64,000 bases of DNA from Flammeovirgaceae bacterium UBA7330 (lineage in GTDB: Bacteria; Bacteroidota; Bacteroidia; Cytophagales; Cyclobacteriaceae): positions 124,001-188,000 of the forward strand of contig DKPQ01000012.1 in the NCBI GenBank assembly GCA_002471275.1, in the 5' to 3' direction. Each line of letters starts with the position of its first letter. Positions within the stretch are counted from its first letter, which is position 1. A model generated the notes under the pieces. That model searched no databases, was not told where the DNA came from, and saw nothing but the letters and a program-made list of their open reading frames with translations. Positions 1 through 10,300 of this stretch are shown in pieces. Position numbers and translations under genes: made by a program.

Positions 1-1132
1 GAAGGTTAATCAGGCGGATTCTAACAACAGGATCAGGATCAAGATATTTGATATCTGTGATAATGAATTTTTCATTGGGTTCGATGGTCGGGTGACCCCC
101 GCCATCAATCGTTTCACTCAATATGATAGGATCACTTCCATCTACAGGAACCTTACAAAGCCTGTCGTCCTTTCCATCTGGTTTCAGGTTCCTTATCAGG
201 TATCTGCTGTCAGGATGCCAGTTGGGGTGTCCTCCACTATGTCCCCATACTGGTTCACTGTGTGTCCTGATGATCTCACTTCCATCTGCCCTGCATGTGA
301 TAACATTAACATTTCTACCACCCGAGCCATCCGGGAATAGACATCGCAATACCACCATGATCCTGTCCCCCTGAAAACTATATTTTGAGTGCCAGCAATA
401 GAAGGTTCCATCATTTTGAGGCGGTGGTTCAGGAATGTGATCAGCCATTTGTTTAAGGCTTACCAGCAATGATTTCTCTCCGGTAGCAACATTTGTTTGC
501 CAGATACCTTCCTCTGCGGATGCTCCTTTCGGTAAAGTAGGCGGATTGCTCCGGTCTTTTGCAACCAATCCATACCCACGTTGAGTTACATCATATAAAT
601 GCAAAGGAAAACCAATGACTGACCTGCCATCGGGGGAAACATGATACATTGGTCCCTCAAGTGCCTTAATTTCATTTGTTACTCTGTTTATGACAACACA
701 AACGCCTATGCCATCAATAACATCATTGGTATAGATATGATTATCATCAACCCCCCATTGTGCCATTGTACCGGTTTGGTGTGCCCAGCATTTTGTCCTA
801 TAGATCGTTTCAATGGTTTCTCTTTCAAGGTCAATCACACATATTTCAGCAGAATCCCCATATCTAGGGGGTTTGTCTTCATAGGGGATTTTACTCACCA
901 CTAAAAATTTTCCTGAAGGGCTAAACGGACACACATCATAATAGGTATGCACATAAAACCCGTCATTGGGAGTAACCTTGATCACCGGCACCAGGGTAGA
1001 CCCTGAAACATACCTTTCAAATGAAACAGGCTTTTTATCGGATGGCTTGTGAACGCAACTCCAAATGCCCGTTGAAACTAAAACAAACGGCATTGCTGCC
1101 GATGACTTTTGCATGAAGGCTCGCCTTTTCAT
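1..1132 (-). CDS. Secreted TolB-like beta-propeller protein (3' end outside window)
   Basis: I translated the minus strand by eye; the frame is open from an ATG at 1132 to the window edge (about 377 codons, no stop). The N-terminus has a twin-arginine-like start (KRRAFMQK) followed by a hydrophobic stretch and a Cys at about residue 21, so Tat export and/or lipid anchoring is likely. The body contains repeated WD40/TolB-like blade motifs such as HPNWHPDSRYL and VSPDGRSVIGF, as well as WAHQTGTMAQW. Proteins of this type are common in glycan-use loci; some relatives are annotated as oligogalacturonate-lyase-like, but I cannot see enough to assign a lyase activity. It starts 31 bp after the esterase gene and is probably the next gene of the same operon. 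Alternative reading: a non-catalytic glycan-binding propeller. Confidence 0.75.
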   Translation of the reverse strand, partial: MKRRAFMQKSSAAMPFVLVSTGIWSCVHKPSDKKPVSFERYVSGSTLVPVIKVTPNDGFYVHTYYDVCPFSPSGKFLVVSKIPYEDKPPRYGDSAEICVIDLERETIETIYRTKCWAHQTGTMAQWGVDDNHIYTNDVIDGIGVCVVINRVTNEIKALEGPMYHVSPDGRSVIGFPLHLYDVTQRGYGLVAKDRSNPPTLPKGASAEEGIWQTNVATGEKSLLVSLKQMADHIPEPPPQNDGTFYCWHSKYSFQGDRIMVVLRCLFPDGSGGRNVNVITCRADGSEIIRTHSEPVWGHSGGHPNWHPDSRYLIRNLKPDGKDDRLCKVPVDGSDPIILSETIDGGGHPTIEPNEKFIITDIKYLDPDPVVRIRLINL

Positions 1133-1163
1133 ATAACTATATTCTCAGTCTTCCTAAACATAT

Positions 1164-3329
1164 CTATTCCAACCAATCGAGGATCATCCCCGCAATTTCT
1201 TTATCACTGATTCCGCTATGCACAATGAAGTTTTCCTCAAGCCCCTGGTCACGAAACACCTGAGCGGGAAAATCCCAATAATCATCAATCAAAGATTCGG
1301 TTGCCAGCTCACCACTGGCATTCACTGGATTAAGTACGAGTATCTTGCGAGGGGCGCCTAAGGCTATAAGGTCCGGGATATCATACTCAGCGATAGCACC
1401 GGGGACCACAGAATGAATATATGTGGTCTTGTAATTTCTTGATAATGCAATATCAGCATACGCCACGAAGGGCTCTAGCAGGCATAATTTCTGAATGTCA
1501 TGACTCAGGGTTTCAGCGTGTAATAATTCACTACCCAGGACTCCCGATGATATGGCTGTAATTTGTTCGTAGAATAATTCATTTTTAGCAAAATGAATTA
1601 TTCTCAAAATATCTTCTGCCCTTAAAGCCACAATTGATTTTCCAGTCAAAATCCCTGTAAACCATTTGTTATAAGATACTCCGCGGATATAGGTGTCACC
1701 TCTTAAATAGCCGGGTCCCATCTCCCCGATATTGGGTAAGTCACTTAGCAATACAGGATAGCCTTTTTCAACAAGATCTTTTACCAAGCTAATATTATTT
1801 ACCGCATGACCCTTTCCTTTTTCATCCAGGATAATTATGAGTTCATCCCTGGTGTATTTTTCCGGAATCAAAAGAACCAATGGAAGTGGATAGTCTCCAC
1901 TTCCCTGAATGAGGTATTTCTCTATCTGATAACCTTCATATACCATCCGACCGGAAAAAACTGGTTTACCGAACTCTTCCGGGTAGGTAAATCCTGAAAT
2001 CCTAGCGGCTGATTCCTTCACTTTGGCCAAGTATTCCATGGTATTTTCCCGTGAATTTTCCAGGAAGGCTTGCTGTCTTTCGACTATTTTTTTATTCAAG
2101 GTATACATGGTCTCTCCCTTTAAAGAAGTGGCCAGCTGGCCAGTCTTTGTGACCTGCAATTCTTCTTCTGAAAAGATATCCACTTCATAATCTTTGCTAT
2201 CCCCCGGGTTATCCAAATGTTCCTGAAAAAAGGCGTACATCGCTTCTCTGTTTTTTTGGGTTGAAAAGTGGATATCATCATCCTCAGTCATTTGTAAATA
2301 CTCGCTTTTCCCCATGGCTTCATAAGCCTTTTTGGCCTCCTGAAATGCGTCCCTCGTACCCTGAATACTAAAAAAGTCCCTGGTTGTTGCCATGATGAGT
2401 GTTGGCTTTGGTGCTCTTACTTCAAGGAAATCTGCATGATCAAGTCCATTTTTAATCATCCCTACCAGGTTTTGTTCCGAGTCCTGAGGCGCTTCACTTT
2501 TAAGCAGGTAATCAAAACTTGTAATCCAGCACTCCGGGGCGGCAGCCAATATTCTATCATCGATCGCAGCAATAAAAGCAGTCATATTGCCTCCTCCTGA
2601 AATCCCATTCATGCCCAACCGTGTAGGATCTACTTCCGGCCTGGATAGTAACACGTCTATCGCCCGAATACCATCCCAGACAAAATATTTTGCTGATGAA
2701 TATCCGGATATATAACATTGGGCCCCTGGATAAGAGTGCTCATGGTTTGTTGGAAATATGGACTTGCCTAACTCCCCATCATAATATTGCAATCTTTCGC
2801 CCTGTCCTATTGGATCATAAGCCAAAACAATAAACCCCTTTTTTACCAGGTTGATAATCTTATGCTGATAGACATCCCTCCTGAAACTGGTAGGACTGTG
2901 ACCAATCGGATTAACAATGGCCGGTGCCTTTCCTGAGATACCTTCTGGAATAAACAGTACCGCTGGAACATAGAACCCGGGAACTGATTCAAAAATGAAC
3001 TTTTCCACCCGATAATCCTCTCTTTGGATAACTCCAGTCACCTGAATGTTGAGTGGAGTCTTCTCGGGAAAGGGACCCATGAGGTCTAATAACTTTTCCT
3101 TAACTTTCTGCTGTCTGTTGATCCAGTCTTCTTTCGTTTTCAGTTGGCTTATTTCCAGCTTTCTGGGCTCCAACTGATCTAAAGCAATGGACGAAAGGGT
3201 TTTGTAAAGGGAATTCTCAACATCCGAATAATATTTCCAGAATTTATAGAGCGATACATCATCCTGGGCATGCAACGGTGAAATTGCATTCATTAAAAGC
3301 ATGTAAACCAATAAAAATCGCATAGTCAT
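1164..3329 (-). CDS. Secreted tandem alpha/beta-hydrolase (acetyl-xylan-esterase-like)
   Basis: A 721-residue protein with a cleavable signal peptide ending near HAQ (residues 1-22). The first domain (about 100-380) is an alpha/beta hydrolase of the AXE1/dienelactone-hydrolase kind: nucleophile Ser244 in GISGGG, likely acid Asp318 in TTRDFF, and His354 in DDIHF. A second hydrolase-like domain fills about 430-721, but its elbow reads SSGVLG instead of GxSxG, so it looks catalytically dead. Family knowledge suggests removal of acetyl or other ester groups from a polysaccharide in the periplasm; the substrate is not visible. It lies 31 bp after the GH20-like gene and 31 bp before the propeller gene, inside the sigma/FecR-controlled locus. 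The ATG at 3329 could be replaced by the Met two codons later. Confidence 0.82.
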   Translation of the reverse strand: MTMRFLLVYMLLMNAISPLHAQDDVSLYKFWKYYSDVENSLYKTLSSIALDQLEPRKLEISQLKTKEDWINRQQKVKEKLLDLMGPFPEKTPLNIQVTGVIQREDYRVEKFIFESVPGFYVPAVLFIPEGISGKAPAIVNPIGHSPTSFRRDVYQHKIINLVKKGFIVLAYDPIGQGERLQYYDGELGKSIFPTNHEHSYPGAQCYISGYSSAKYFVWDGIRAIDVLLSRPEVDPTRLGMNGISGGGNMTAFIAAIDDRILAAAPECWITSFDYLLKSEAPQDSEQNLVGMIKNGLDHADFLEVRAPKPTLIMATTRDFFSIQGTRDAFQEAKKAYEAMGKSEYLQMTEDDDIHFSTQKNREAMYAFFQEHLDNPGDSKDYEVDIFSEEELQVTKTGQLATSLKGETMYTLNKKIVERQQAFLENSRENTMEYLAKVKESAARISGFTYPEEFGKPVFSGRMVYEGYQIEKYLIQGSGDYPLPLVLLIPEKYTRDELIIILDEKGKGHAVNNISLVKDLVEKGYPVLLSDLPNIGEMGPGYLRGDTYIRGVSYNKWFTGILTGKSIVALRAEDILRIIHFAKNELFYEQITAISSGVLGSELLHAETLSHDIQKLCLLEPFVAYADIALSRNYKTTYIHSVVPGAIAEYDIPDLIALGAPRKILVLNPVNASGELATESLIDDYWDFPAQVFRDQGLEENFIVHSGISDKEIAGMILDWLE

Positions 3330-3360
3330 TACTTCCTTTTCCTATAGTGATCAGTTCCCC

Positions 3361-5595
3361 TTAATCTTCCAGACGCTTAGCATCCAGGGCTTTTACAGGA
3401 ATATTATGGGCTTTTGCGTATTCTTTGATGATTGTAGCGAGTTGATCTTTCCATGCGGGCAAACCAATTCTTTCAAACGGTGCGAGCATATACTCCAGGC
3501 CTTTCCGGCGATCAGCAAAATGATCTTTGACATCATCAAATTCATGATAGAAGTCCTTGCCATTGGCACTTGCTCCTTTCATAAGCCTGCTCTTTTCCCA
3601 GGTAAAAGTTAATTGTGCCCACATCTCATCCTGCTCCCTTAGGATTTTTTCGGCCATACTATGAGCCTGTATCAATAGATCAATGGCCTGAGATTTGTCG
3701 ATGCCGACTTTCGACGCCCGGACCAAAACGTCTTCAATCTCACCTAATTGGATGATAGTATTCATGGCGTATCTTTCCAGATAAGCAATGGATAAATAAA
3801 CCTCCAGGTTATATCTGTTGTGCTTCACCGTTTTAAGGTTACCCAGCAGTTGAAATATCAACTGATCATTTTTGCTAACCAGTGCCATTGCTTCCTCCAT
3901 TTTTTGTCCGTATTTCTCACGGAAAAATGGTTTGATGTGCAGATCTTCAGAAGCTGGCAATGGAGGTGGCTGTATCAATAAATCTTTAAAATCTCCACCG
4001 ATACCCTTACCATATGAACTGCCATATCCCTTTTCTCTTTCTTTTGTAGGCACCTTATCCCACATAGATTCATAAAACCTGGCGCCTTCTTCCAATAAAA
4101 CATAGGCAGACAACAAACCAGGGCTATCAACCCCATAATACACCTCTATAAAATCTACAATATTCTCGTTTAAAGAAGGGGTTTCCATGGTCCATGCATA
4201 TTGAGTCACTGTAGCCCAACCCAACCAAAATGTTTCGCTGTGTAACCCGGCATCATCCCATGCAGCAGCAAATGTACCTATCAGGTTAGCTCCATTTTTC
4301 AATCTCTCAGGAATTGTGTTGTAGGCATCATATAGTCTTCCCTCTATTTTCTTATCCCTGTAGGTTGTTGGAAAATAATTAGGAAAGAGGTATTCTGATC
4401 CCTGCATTGAACTATAGGCTAATTGATCAATGCCAGCTTTTGTTTCATTAATTGTCCACTCACTATTTTTGTGAGTGCCCATTATTGCATCAATTACATT
4501 ATTAGGCACTTCTGAGATATCTTCAGGTAGCAAAGGATACTCAACCCAGGCCAGCACTCTCCGACCTCGCTTATTCATCCACTTATTTACTCTTTGAAGA
4601 TAACTCACCCAGGTCTGGCTTCTGTTTTTATCATTATATTCCAGTTTGCACTTTCCACAAATACCAGCATAGTATACTTCATCTGTGGACACAAAAAAGT
4701 AATCGACGCCCGGGGTGGCATCAATCATGTCCTGATACATATCAAAAATTAATTCCATAGCTTCTTCATCACACATACATATATGATAATTGGAACCATC
4801 TGCCCTCAGGTGTTCGAATTCTTTATGTTTAAGTACAAAGGCCATATGTGAGGGAGCCTGTACATTGGGAACCAGTTGAATGTGTCTTTCAAGTGCATAT
4901 TGAGTGAGCTCATGCATTTCTGCTTTGGTGAACGCATTGGGTGCACCGATGATCGGATGAGATGGATATTCATATTTGTCTTCTATTTCAAAAGCGATGG
5001 CATTCACCTTGAAATAAGCCAGCCAATCAATGTATCTTTTTAGTGTTTCCAGTTTAGCCTGGTGATGCTTTGTATCCCAATGAACAAATCGCATTTCCAG
5101 ATCGGGCCAGTCAGTGATGGTTCCCTCTGGCAGTTGGAATTTACCGCCGTATATCGGCTTGATCAACTGTAAGAAACTTTGCACGCCATAGAAGAGTCCA
5201 ACTTCCCCCTGGCCTTCGATAACCACCTTACCCTCCTGGATAGTGATCTTATAGGCCTGTTTGCTTCGCTCAGGATCAGGTATATTCCCAACCGCATCCT
5301 TTGAGATTCTCAACTCCACCGAACCAGTACCGTTCCCTTTAAAATCAAGTCCGTGTAATATGGTAGCCCTGGATGTCAGACCATCGCTGATGCTCCGTGA
5401 GACAGCCCCGCTGGCTAAAACTTTCCAGGTATGATCAATAACAATATCGCGCCCTCTTAAATCAACATTCTGTGGGGCCGGAAATATCGTATACCCCTGG
5501 CTACGTAGCTCAGAAACCACTCCCTGTCCAGGAGCATTGAATTGTAAAAATACGCTGACGATAAATAGGAGATTGAATCTTATTAATTGGTTCAT
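3361..5595 (-). CDS. GH20-like beta-N-acetylhexosaminidase
   Basis: The frame is open up to 5643, but the Met at 5595 gives a normal signal peptide (MNQLIRFNLLFIVSVF, cleavage near residue 24), so I use that start (744 aa). Residues about 30-145 resemble the zincin-like N-terminal domain found before GH20 catalytic barrels. The barrel follows from about 165. The Asp-Glu pair expected of GH20 (oxazolinium-stabilising Asp, acid/base Glu) is present at Asp305-Glu306 in FVSTDEVYY, although the usual HxGGDE context is altered. Four cysteines (273, 275, 313, 316) flank this site as CxC and CxxC, which is unusual. Likely a periplasmic exo-enzyme acting on terminal N-acetylhexosamine of an imported glycan. 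Cotranscribed with the upstream SusCD pair, after a 158-bp gap containing a strong stem-loop. Confidence 0.82.
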   Translation of the reverse strand: MNQLIRFNLLFIVSVFLQFNAPGQGVVSELRSQGYTIFPAPQNVDLRGRDIVIDHTWKVLASGAVSRSISDGLTSRATILHGLDFKGNGTGSVELRISKDAVGNIPDPERSKQAYKITIQEGKVVIEGQGEVGLFYGVQSFLQLIKPIYGGKFQLPEGTITDWPDLEMRFVHWDTKHHQAKLETLKRYIDWLAYFKVNAIAFEIEDKYEYPSHPIIGAPNAFTKAEMHELTQYALERHIQLVPNVQAPSHMAFVLKHKEFEHLRADGSNYHICMCDEEAMELIFDMYQDMIDATPGVDYFFVSTDEVYYAGICGKCKLEYNDKNRSQTWVSYLQRVNKWMNKRGRRVLAWVEYPLLPEDISEVPNNVIDAIMGTHKNSEWTINETKAGIDQLAYSSMQGSEYLFPNYFPTTYRDKKIEGRLYDAYNTIPERLKNGANLIGTFAAAWDDAGLHSETFWLGWATVTQYAWTMETPSLNENIVDFIEVYYGVDSPGLLSAYVLLEEGARFYESMWDKVPTKEREKGYGSSYGKGIGGDFKDLLIQPPPLPASEDLHIKPFFREKYGQKMEEAMALVSKNDQLIFQLLGNLKTVKHNRYNLEVYLSIAYLERYAMNTIIQLGEIEDVLVRASKVGIDKSQAIDLLIQAHSMAEKILREQDEMWAQLTFTWEKSRLMKGASANGKDFYHEFDDVKDHFADRRKGLEYMLAPFERIGLPAWKDQLATIIKEYAKAHNIPVKALDAKRLED

Positions 5596-5681
5596 AGATA
5601 AATGGTGTATTTGAATATGCGTAAGCTTATGCAAGAAAACCACCGGGAATTCTTGCGCCGTCTATTATGAGCTATGCGTAC

Positions 5682-5722
5682 AAGGAAACTGATCAGGTAT
5701 CATCCAAATGATCAGTTTCCTT
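5682..5722 (-). promoter_or_regulatory. Intercistronic stem-loop between susD and the enzyme genes
   Basis: Perfect 14-bp inverted repeat: AAGGAAACTGATCA at 5682-5695 and its complement at 5709-5722, with a 13-nt loop. On the transcribed strand it is not followed by a T-run, so it is not a classical intrinsic terminator. It may stabilise the susCD messenger end or dampen read-through into the enzyme genes (inference). Confidence 0.6.
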
Positions 5723-5753
5723 GGAGCTACTCTTCAATTATTTGATGACCACT

Positions 5754-7292
5754 TCAAAAGTCATCGAAAATATCTCCCGGATGTTCATACGGAACATTGG
5801 GATTGCTGTCCCACCAAATCCTGGTCGTTAGCAGGTCACCGCCCATCCTATTGGAAGCTTCCTGATAGTTGGAGCTATTTAGGTTAGCTTCATCATATGG
5901 ATAGTTGATTCTTCGGGGTATTTGACCATTTGTTTCCCCTTGCATTGATCCAATCAGAATTTTGGGATACCCGGTGCGTCTCCATTCCGACCAGGCTTCT
6001 GTGGCATTTGGAAATAACGCTATATTTTTCTGTGATAGGATTTGTTCTAATTGCTCCTCATCCGTACCTGTCAACGTTCCTGCAGGTGAATTCAAAAAAT
6101 TGGTTATTTCGGCCTCTCCTATTCCATATCGATCCATATCAGCTCTAATGCCTGCCTGATACCATTCATCAGCAGTTTTATTGCCAAGGTCGAACCGCAG
6201 TTTCGCCTCTGCCAGTGCGAAACAAACTTCACTGTAATACAACGCAGACATATCAATGACGGGCTGCTGGAAGTACTCTCCTATTGAAGAAATATCTCTC
6301 ATTTGATAGTGTTCCCGCTCTTCAGAACCATCAAGACCGAGGGGACGGCCCCTATAGACCAGCAGACCAGGATCATTGTTTTTCTCAGCTTCTTCTGAAG
6401 AATTAAGCGTAGGTTCTGCAATAATTGTTAACCTGGGGTCATTGTTATATTTCAGCAAATCAATGATTGACTGACCCATGAACTGACCAAGCGTTCCTCC
6501 TACTCTAATTAATTCATTATAAATTGGATTTTGATTACTCTCATAGTCAGTACTTGTCGTAACGAATGCATTTCCATCGTTATCTTCGATAAGATCTGCT
6601 CCCAGCAGTGATGATATTTGACTGGTTGCCAATGATTCATCGGCATAGCTCATTCTAAGCGCGATCCGCAGTCTTAGTGAATTACCAAACCTTCGCCATT
6701 TTCCAATGTCACCACCATATATTAAATCCTGACTTGAGTAGCTTATCCGGTTTTCATCGAGATCATTGGTTGCATCTTCAAGTTCATCCAACATATTTTC
6801 ATAGATACGTTGTTGAGTATCGTATGCTGGTTGTGTCTCGATGTCCTCTATGGCTTTGACAGCCTGTGAATAGGGTATGTCTCCATAGAGATCTGTCATG
6901 TGTTGATAGATATAAACCTTCATGATCCTCGCAATGGCCTGCTTATTAATGAGATCAGGATCGCCATCAGTTAGTCGAATAATCTCTGATACATTTAACA
7001 GACTGTTGTACCCTTCTTCGAATTCATTGGGAAAGAACCCGCCATTGAAGGGTAGATTTCCCCCTGAGGTAGTATACCCAGCATAATTCCCAAAAATACC
7101 CAAAGGGTAGGCTCCATTGTCAATAATCATCTGCTTTTGTATGGTTGTCAGTAGCAGACCAACATCTAACTGATCCGATGAAAGTAAGGAAGGGTCAGTA
7201 TTTAACTTTTCGAAATCTTCTGTACAAGCCTGACTGATTAACATGATCAGTCCAAGAATTGCTATTTTTTTACTTTTTATAAAATATTTCAT
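5754..7292 (-). CDS. SusD/RagB-family outer-membrane lipoprotein
   Basis: A 512-residue lipoprotein with signal peptide and lipobox ending at Cys23 (LISQAC). The opening ACTEDFEKLNTDPS and the overall layout match the SusD-like family 2 (the type that pairs with STN-containing SusC proteins): a TPR-like helical scaffold, the conserved YSEVCFALAEAKLR segment, and the C-terminal region with NATEAWSEWRRTGYP. It forms the surface lid over the SusC channel and captures the glycan. Its start lies 29 bp after the stop of susC. It belongs to the sigma/FecR-controlled operon. The ligand is not predictable from sequence; downstream enzymes hint at an N-acetylhexosamine-containing, ester-decorated glycan. 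Confidence 0.92.
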   Translation of the reverse strand: MKYFIKSKKIAILGLIMLISQACTEDFEKLNTDPSLLSSDQLDVGLLLTTIQKQMIIDNGAYPLGIFGNYAGYTTSGGNLPFNGGFFPNEFEEGYNSLLNVSEIIRLTDGDPDLINKQAIARIMKVYIYQHMTDLYGDIPYSQAVKAIEDIETQPAYDTQQRIYENMLDELEDATNDLDENRISYSSQDLIYGGDIGKWRRFGNSLRLRIALRMSYADESLATSQISSLLGADLIEDNDGNAFVTTSTDYESNQNPIYNELIRVGGTLGQFMGQSIIDLLKYNNDPRLTIIAEPTLNSSEEAEKNNDPGLLVYRGRPLGLDGSEEREHYQMRDISSIGEYFQQPVIDMSALYYSEVCFALAEAKLRFDLGNKTADEWYQAGIRADMDRYGIGEAEITNFLNSPAGTLTGTDEEQLEQILSQKNIALFPNATEAWSEWRRTGYPKILIGSMQGETNGQIPRRINYPYDEANLNSSNYQEASNRMGGDLLTTRIWWDSNPNVPYEHPGDIFDDF

Positions 7293-7321
7293 TTCTAATT
7301 CTTTTTACCTTGATCACTTCA

Positions 7322-10300
7322 TTAAAAATCCAACTTAACGTTAAATCCAATACTTCTCGTGGAAGGTGACGTATAAGATTCAGATCCCTGAGATCCTGAC
7401 TGCGTATTGAATGCTGCTTCAGGCGTTATGCCAAGCCCCTCCATATGCTCCACCAGGTAAGCCAAATTCCTGCCAACTACTGCCAGTTTGACATTGGTAA
7501 AGGGCAGTTTACTGAGTAGCGATTTGGGAAAGGAATATTCAAGCGTTACTTCCCTTAAGGACACATAGCTTGCATCCAGCACAAATTCCTCGATAATGTC
7601 TCTTCTTGTCCACTGACCTGCTAAAAACCATCTTGGCAATTCAATATCACTTCTCTCCCCAGCAGCTAAATGTAAAACCTGATTTCCACTGCCGTCGTCA
7701 ACATAATAGTCATTTTCCATGACGCCATCGGCTACACCTACCCATAGTCCTTCTTCATTTTTGTAAACATCGTCTGTGGTAAACCTTCCTGTTCCTCTGG
7801 CCGCCTGAATATATTTCGTTCCGGAAAGGATCTCACCTCCCATTTTTATGTCTATCAACGCACTTACTGTTACACCCTTATAGGAAAATTGATTGGTCAA
7901 GCCTGCCAGCCAGTCTGGCTGGATGTTCCCAAGAATGTGAGTTGTGTTACCATCCCGCTGATACGATCCCATACCATCCAGTAATTTTTCACCTTTCTCA
8001 TTTCTTTTATAAACCCATCCGACAATGTTGCCAAAATCTTCACCCGGTCTGGCTTCAATGGTTCCCCATCTGTCTCTCGACAATTCATGGGTTTCAATGC
8101 CGTCTGCCAGTGACACAACCTTGGATTTATTTTTTGAAAAATTGAAGTTTACATTCCATCTGAAATTATTCTGAAGATCTATTGGTGTGGCATTTAACAT
8201 CAGCTCTACCCCTTCATTTGTGATTTCTCCGGCATTGATCACCATGGTACCAAATCCAGTAGCAGATGAAATATTTACAGGCAAGATCTGGTTTCTTGCT
8301 GATGCGTTATAGTAGGTGAAATCAATGCCTATCCTATTACTAAAAAAACGCATGTCAGCTCCAAACTCATAGGACTTTGTCAACTCATTCTTTAAGTTGG
8401 GATTGGGTACTCTGTTTTGCACACTCGCCATTCCCTGTCCATTTATGGTTTGAATAGAATTCACATATCCAATGGATGTTAAATAGGGGTCAGATCCATT
8501 TCCGACTTCGGCATAACCGGCACGAATTTTACCAAAAGTCAAAACTTCTGAGTTGATCTCAAAAGCATCGGTGAAAGCAAAACTGGAAGATACTGACGGG
8601 TAGAAAAATGAATAATTATTGATCCCTAATACTGATGACCAATCATTTCTTCCCGCAACATCGAGGAACAAAAAGTTCTTATATGCTATCTGAGCTGTGC
8701 CAAAAACAGCATTTAACTCCCTTTCAACTTTCTGATACCTGGGCATAACCTCATTGGCATTGTTAATATGGTACAGACCAGGTGTCCTAAGATTGGTACC
8801 ACTTGCTCCGGTTACTTCCCTTCCTGCGTATAAGTGGTTGGCACCTAAAGTAAATGAAAGCGAAAAATTGTCTGATAAATCCTTATCTCCCAGCAACAAT
8901 ATATCACTGTTATTCTCCGTGATATACCAGGTATAATTGCTAACGGAGCCTGTTCTGGCACTTCTAGTACCTATAGCACGCCGTGTAAATCTGTTATCCG
9001 TGTAGAAATCCGTACCTGTTCTGGCCTGAATACTTAACCAATCATTCAACTTATACCTTAAGGAAACAAACCCAATGATCCGGTTTCGTTCATCATCATT
9101 CACAATCTCATTGATGGTCCAATAGGGGTTCTCCATACGGTTTGTATAAAAAATCGGGTTCCCCTGATCGTCCTTATAACTCTTTATGTCATCTAATTCA
9201 ATATGCCTGGCCAGTTGGATAATTGCACTCATGGGATTTGCAGAACTTGCTCCAAGCTCAGGACGGTTATGCCCTTTCTGATGAACATAATTCACTTTGG
9301 AATCAATCGAAAGCCTGTCAGTAATGTTTGCTCTTCCACGAAGGTTGAGGGTTTGTCGTTCAAATGTGCTTCCTGGTATCAAGCCCTTATTGTGCATGTC
9401 AGACACTGAAAAACGTATATTCGCTTTCTCATTTCCTCCGGTAAGCGCGATCGTATTGGTGGTTGTAACCCCTGTGTCAAAAAAATCCTCCACGTTATCA
9501 ATCGGTTGTGGATTCATTGTCATTGTTTTGGTAGGGTCTGCCCAATGTGCTACCACCTGGCCTTCTAATGCAGGTCCCCAGCTAGCCCAACGCCTTCCAT
9601 CGAGAATCGCATATCTTGTCCCGTTGATGGTTGTAGAATCCAGAACAGGAAGATCAGGATCATACCCCATCGTAAACTTATTTTGGAATGTTGGAAGTGT
9701 AGCTAAATAATCAAATGTTACATTTGAATTGATTGAAACACCAATTCCTTTTCGGGATTTGCCAGACTTGGTAGTAATAAGGATAACGCCATTGGCAGCC
9801 CTCGATCCATATAGTGCTGCAGCATTAGGTCCTTTCAAAACAGTTAGCGTTTCTACATCATCGGGATTAATGCCCCCAATGCCATCTCCATAATCAACTC
9901 CCCCCGAAGCATAGTGAGCTGGATCTGTATTCTGATTATCAATAGGAATACCATCCACAACATAAAGGGGGGCATCATTTCCGGCTATGGAACTGTTCCC
10001 ACGAATCACCACGCGAGCTGATCCACCAGCTCCATTGGGAATATTGGTTACCTGAACCCCAGCCACTTTTCCGGCAAGTTTATTGACAATATTCGTTTCT
10101 CGTGCTTCGGTAAATCCTTCACCATCAAGCTCCTGTGTTGCATAACCAAGAGCTTTCTTCTCCTTCTCAATCCCAAATGCCGTAACCACGATTTCTGAAA
10201 GCTGTCTGGAATCTGGCAGTAATTGCACATTGATCTGAGTACTGTTTCCTACTGGGATCTCCTTGGAAGTATAACCGACGAAAGAAACGATCAAAATAGC

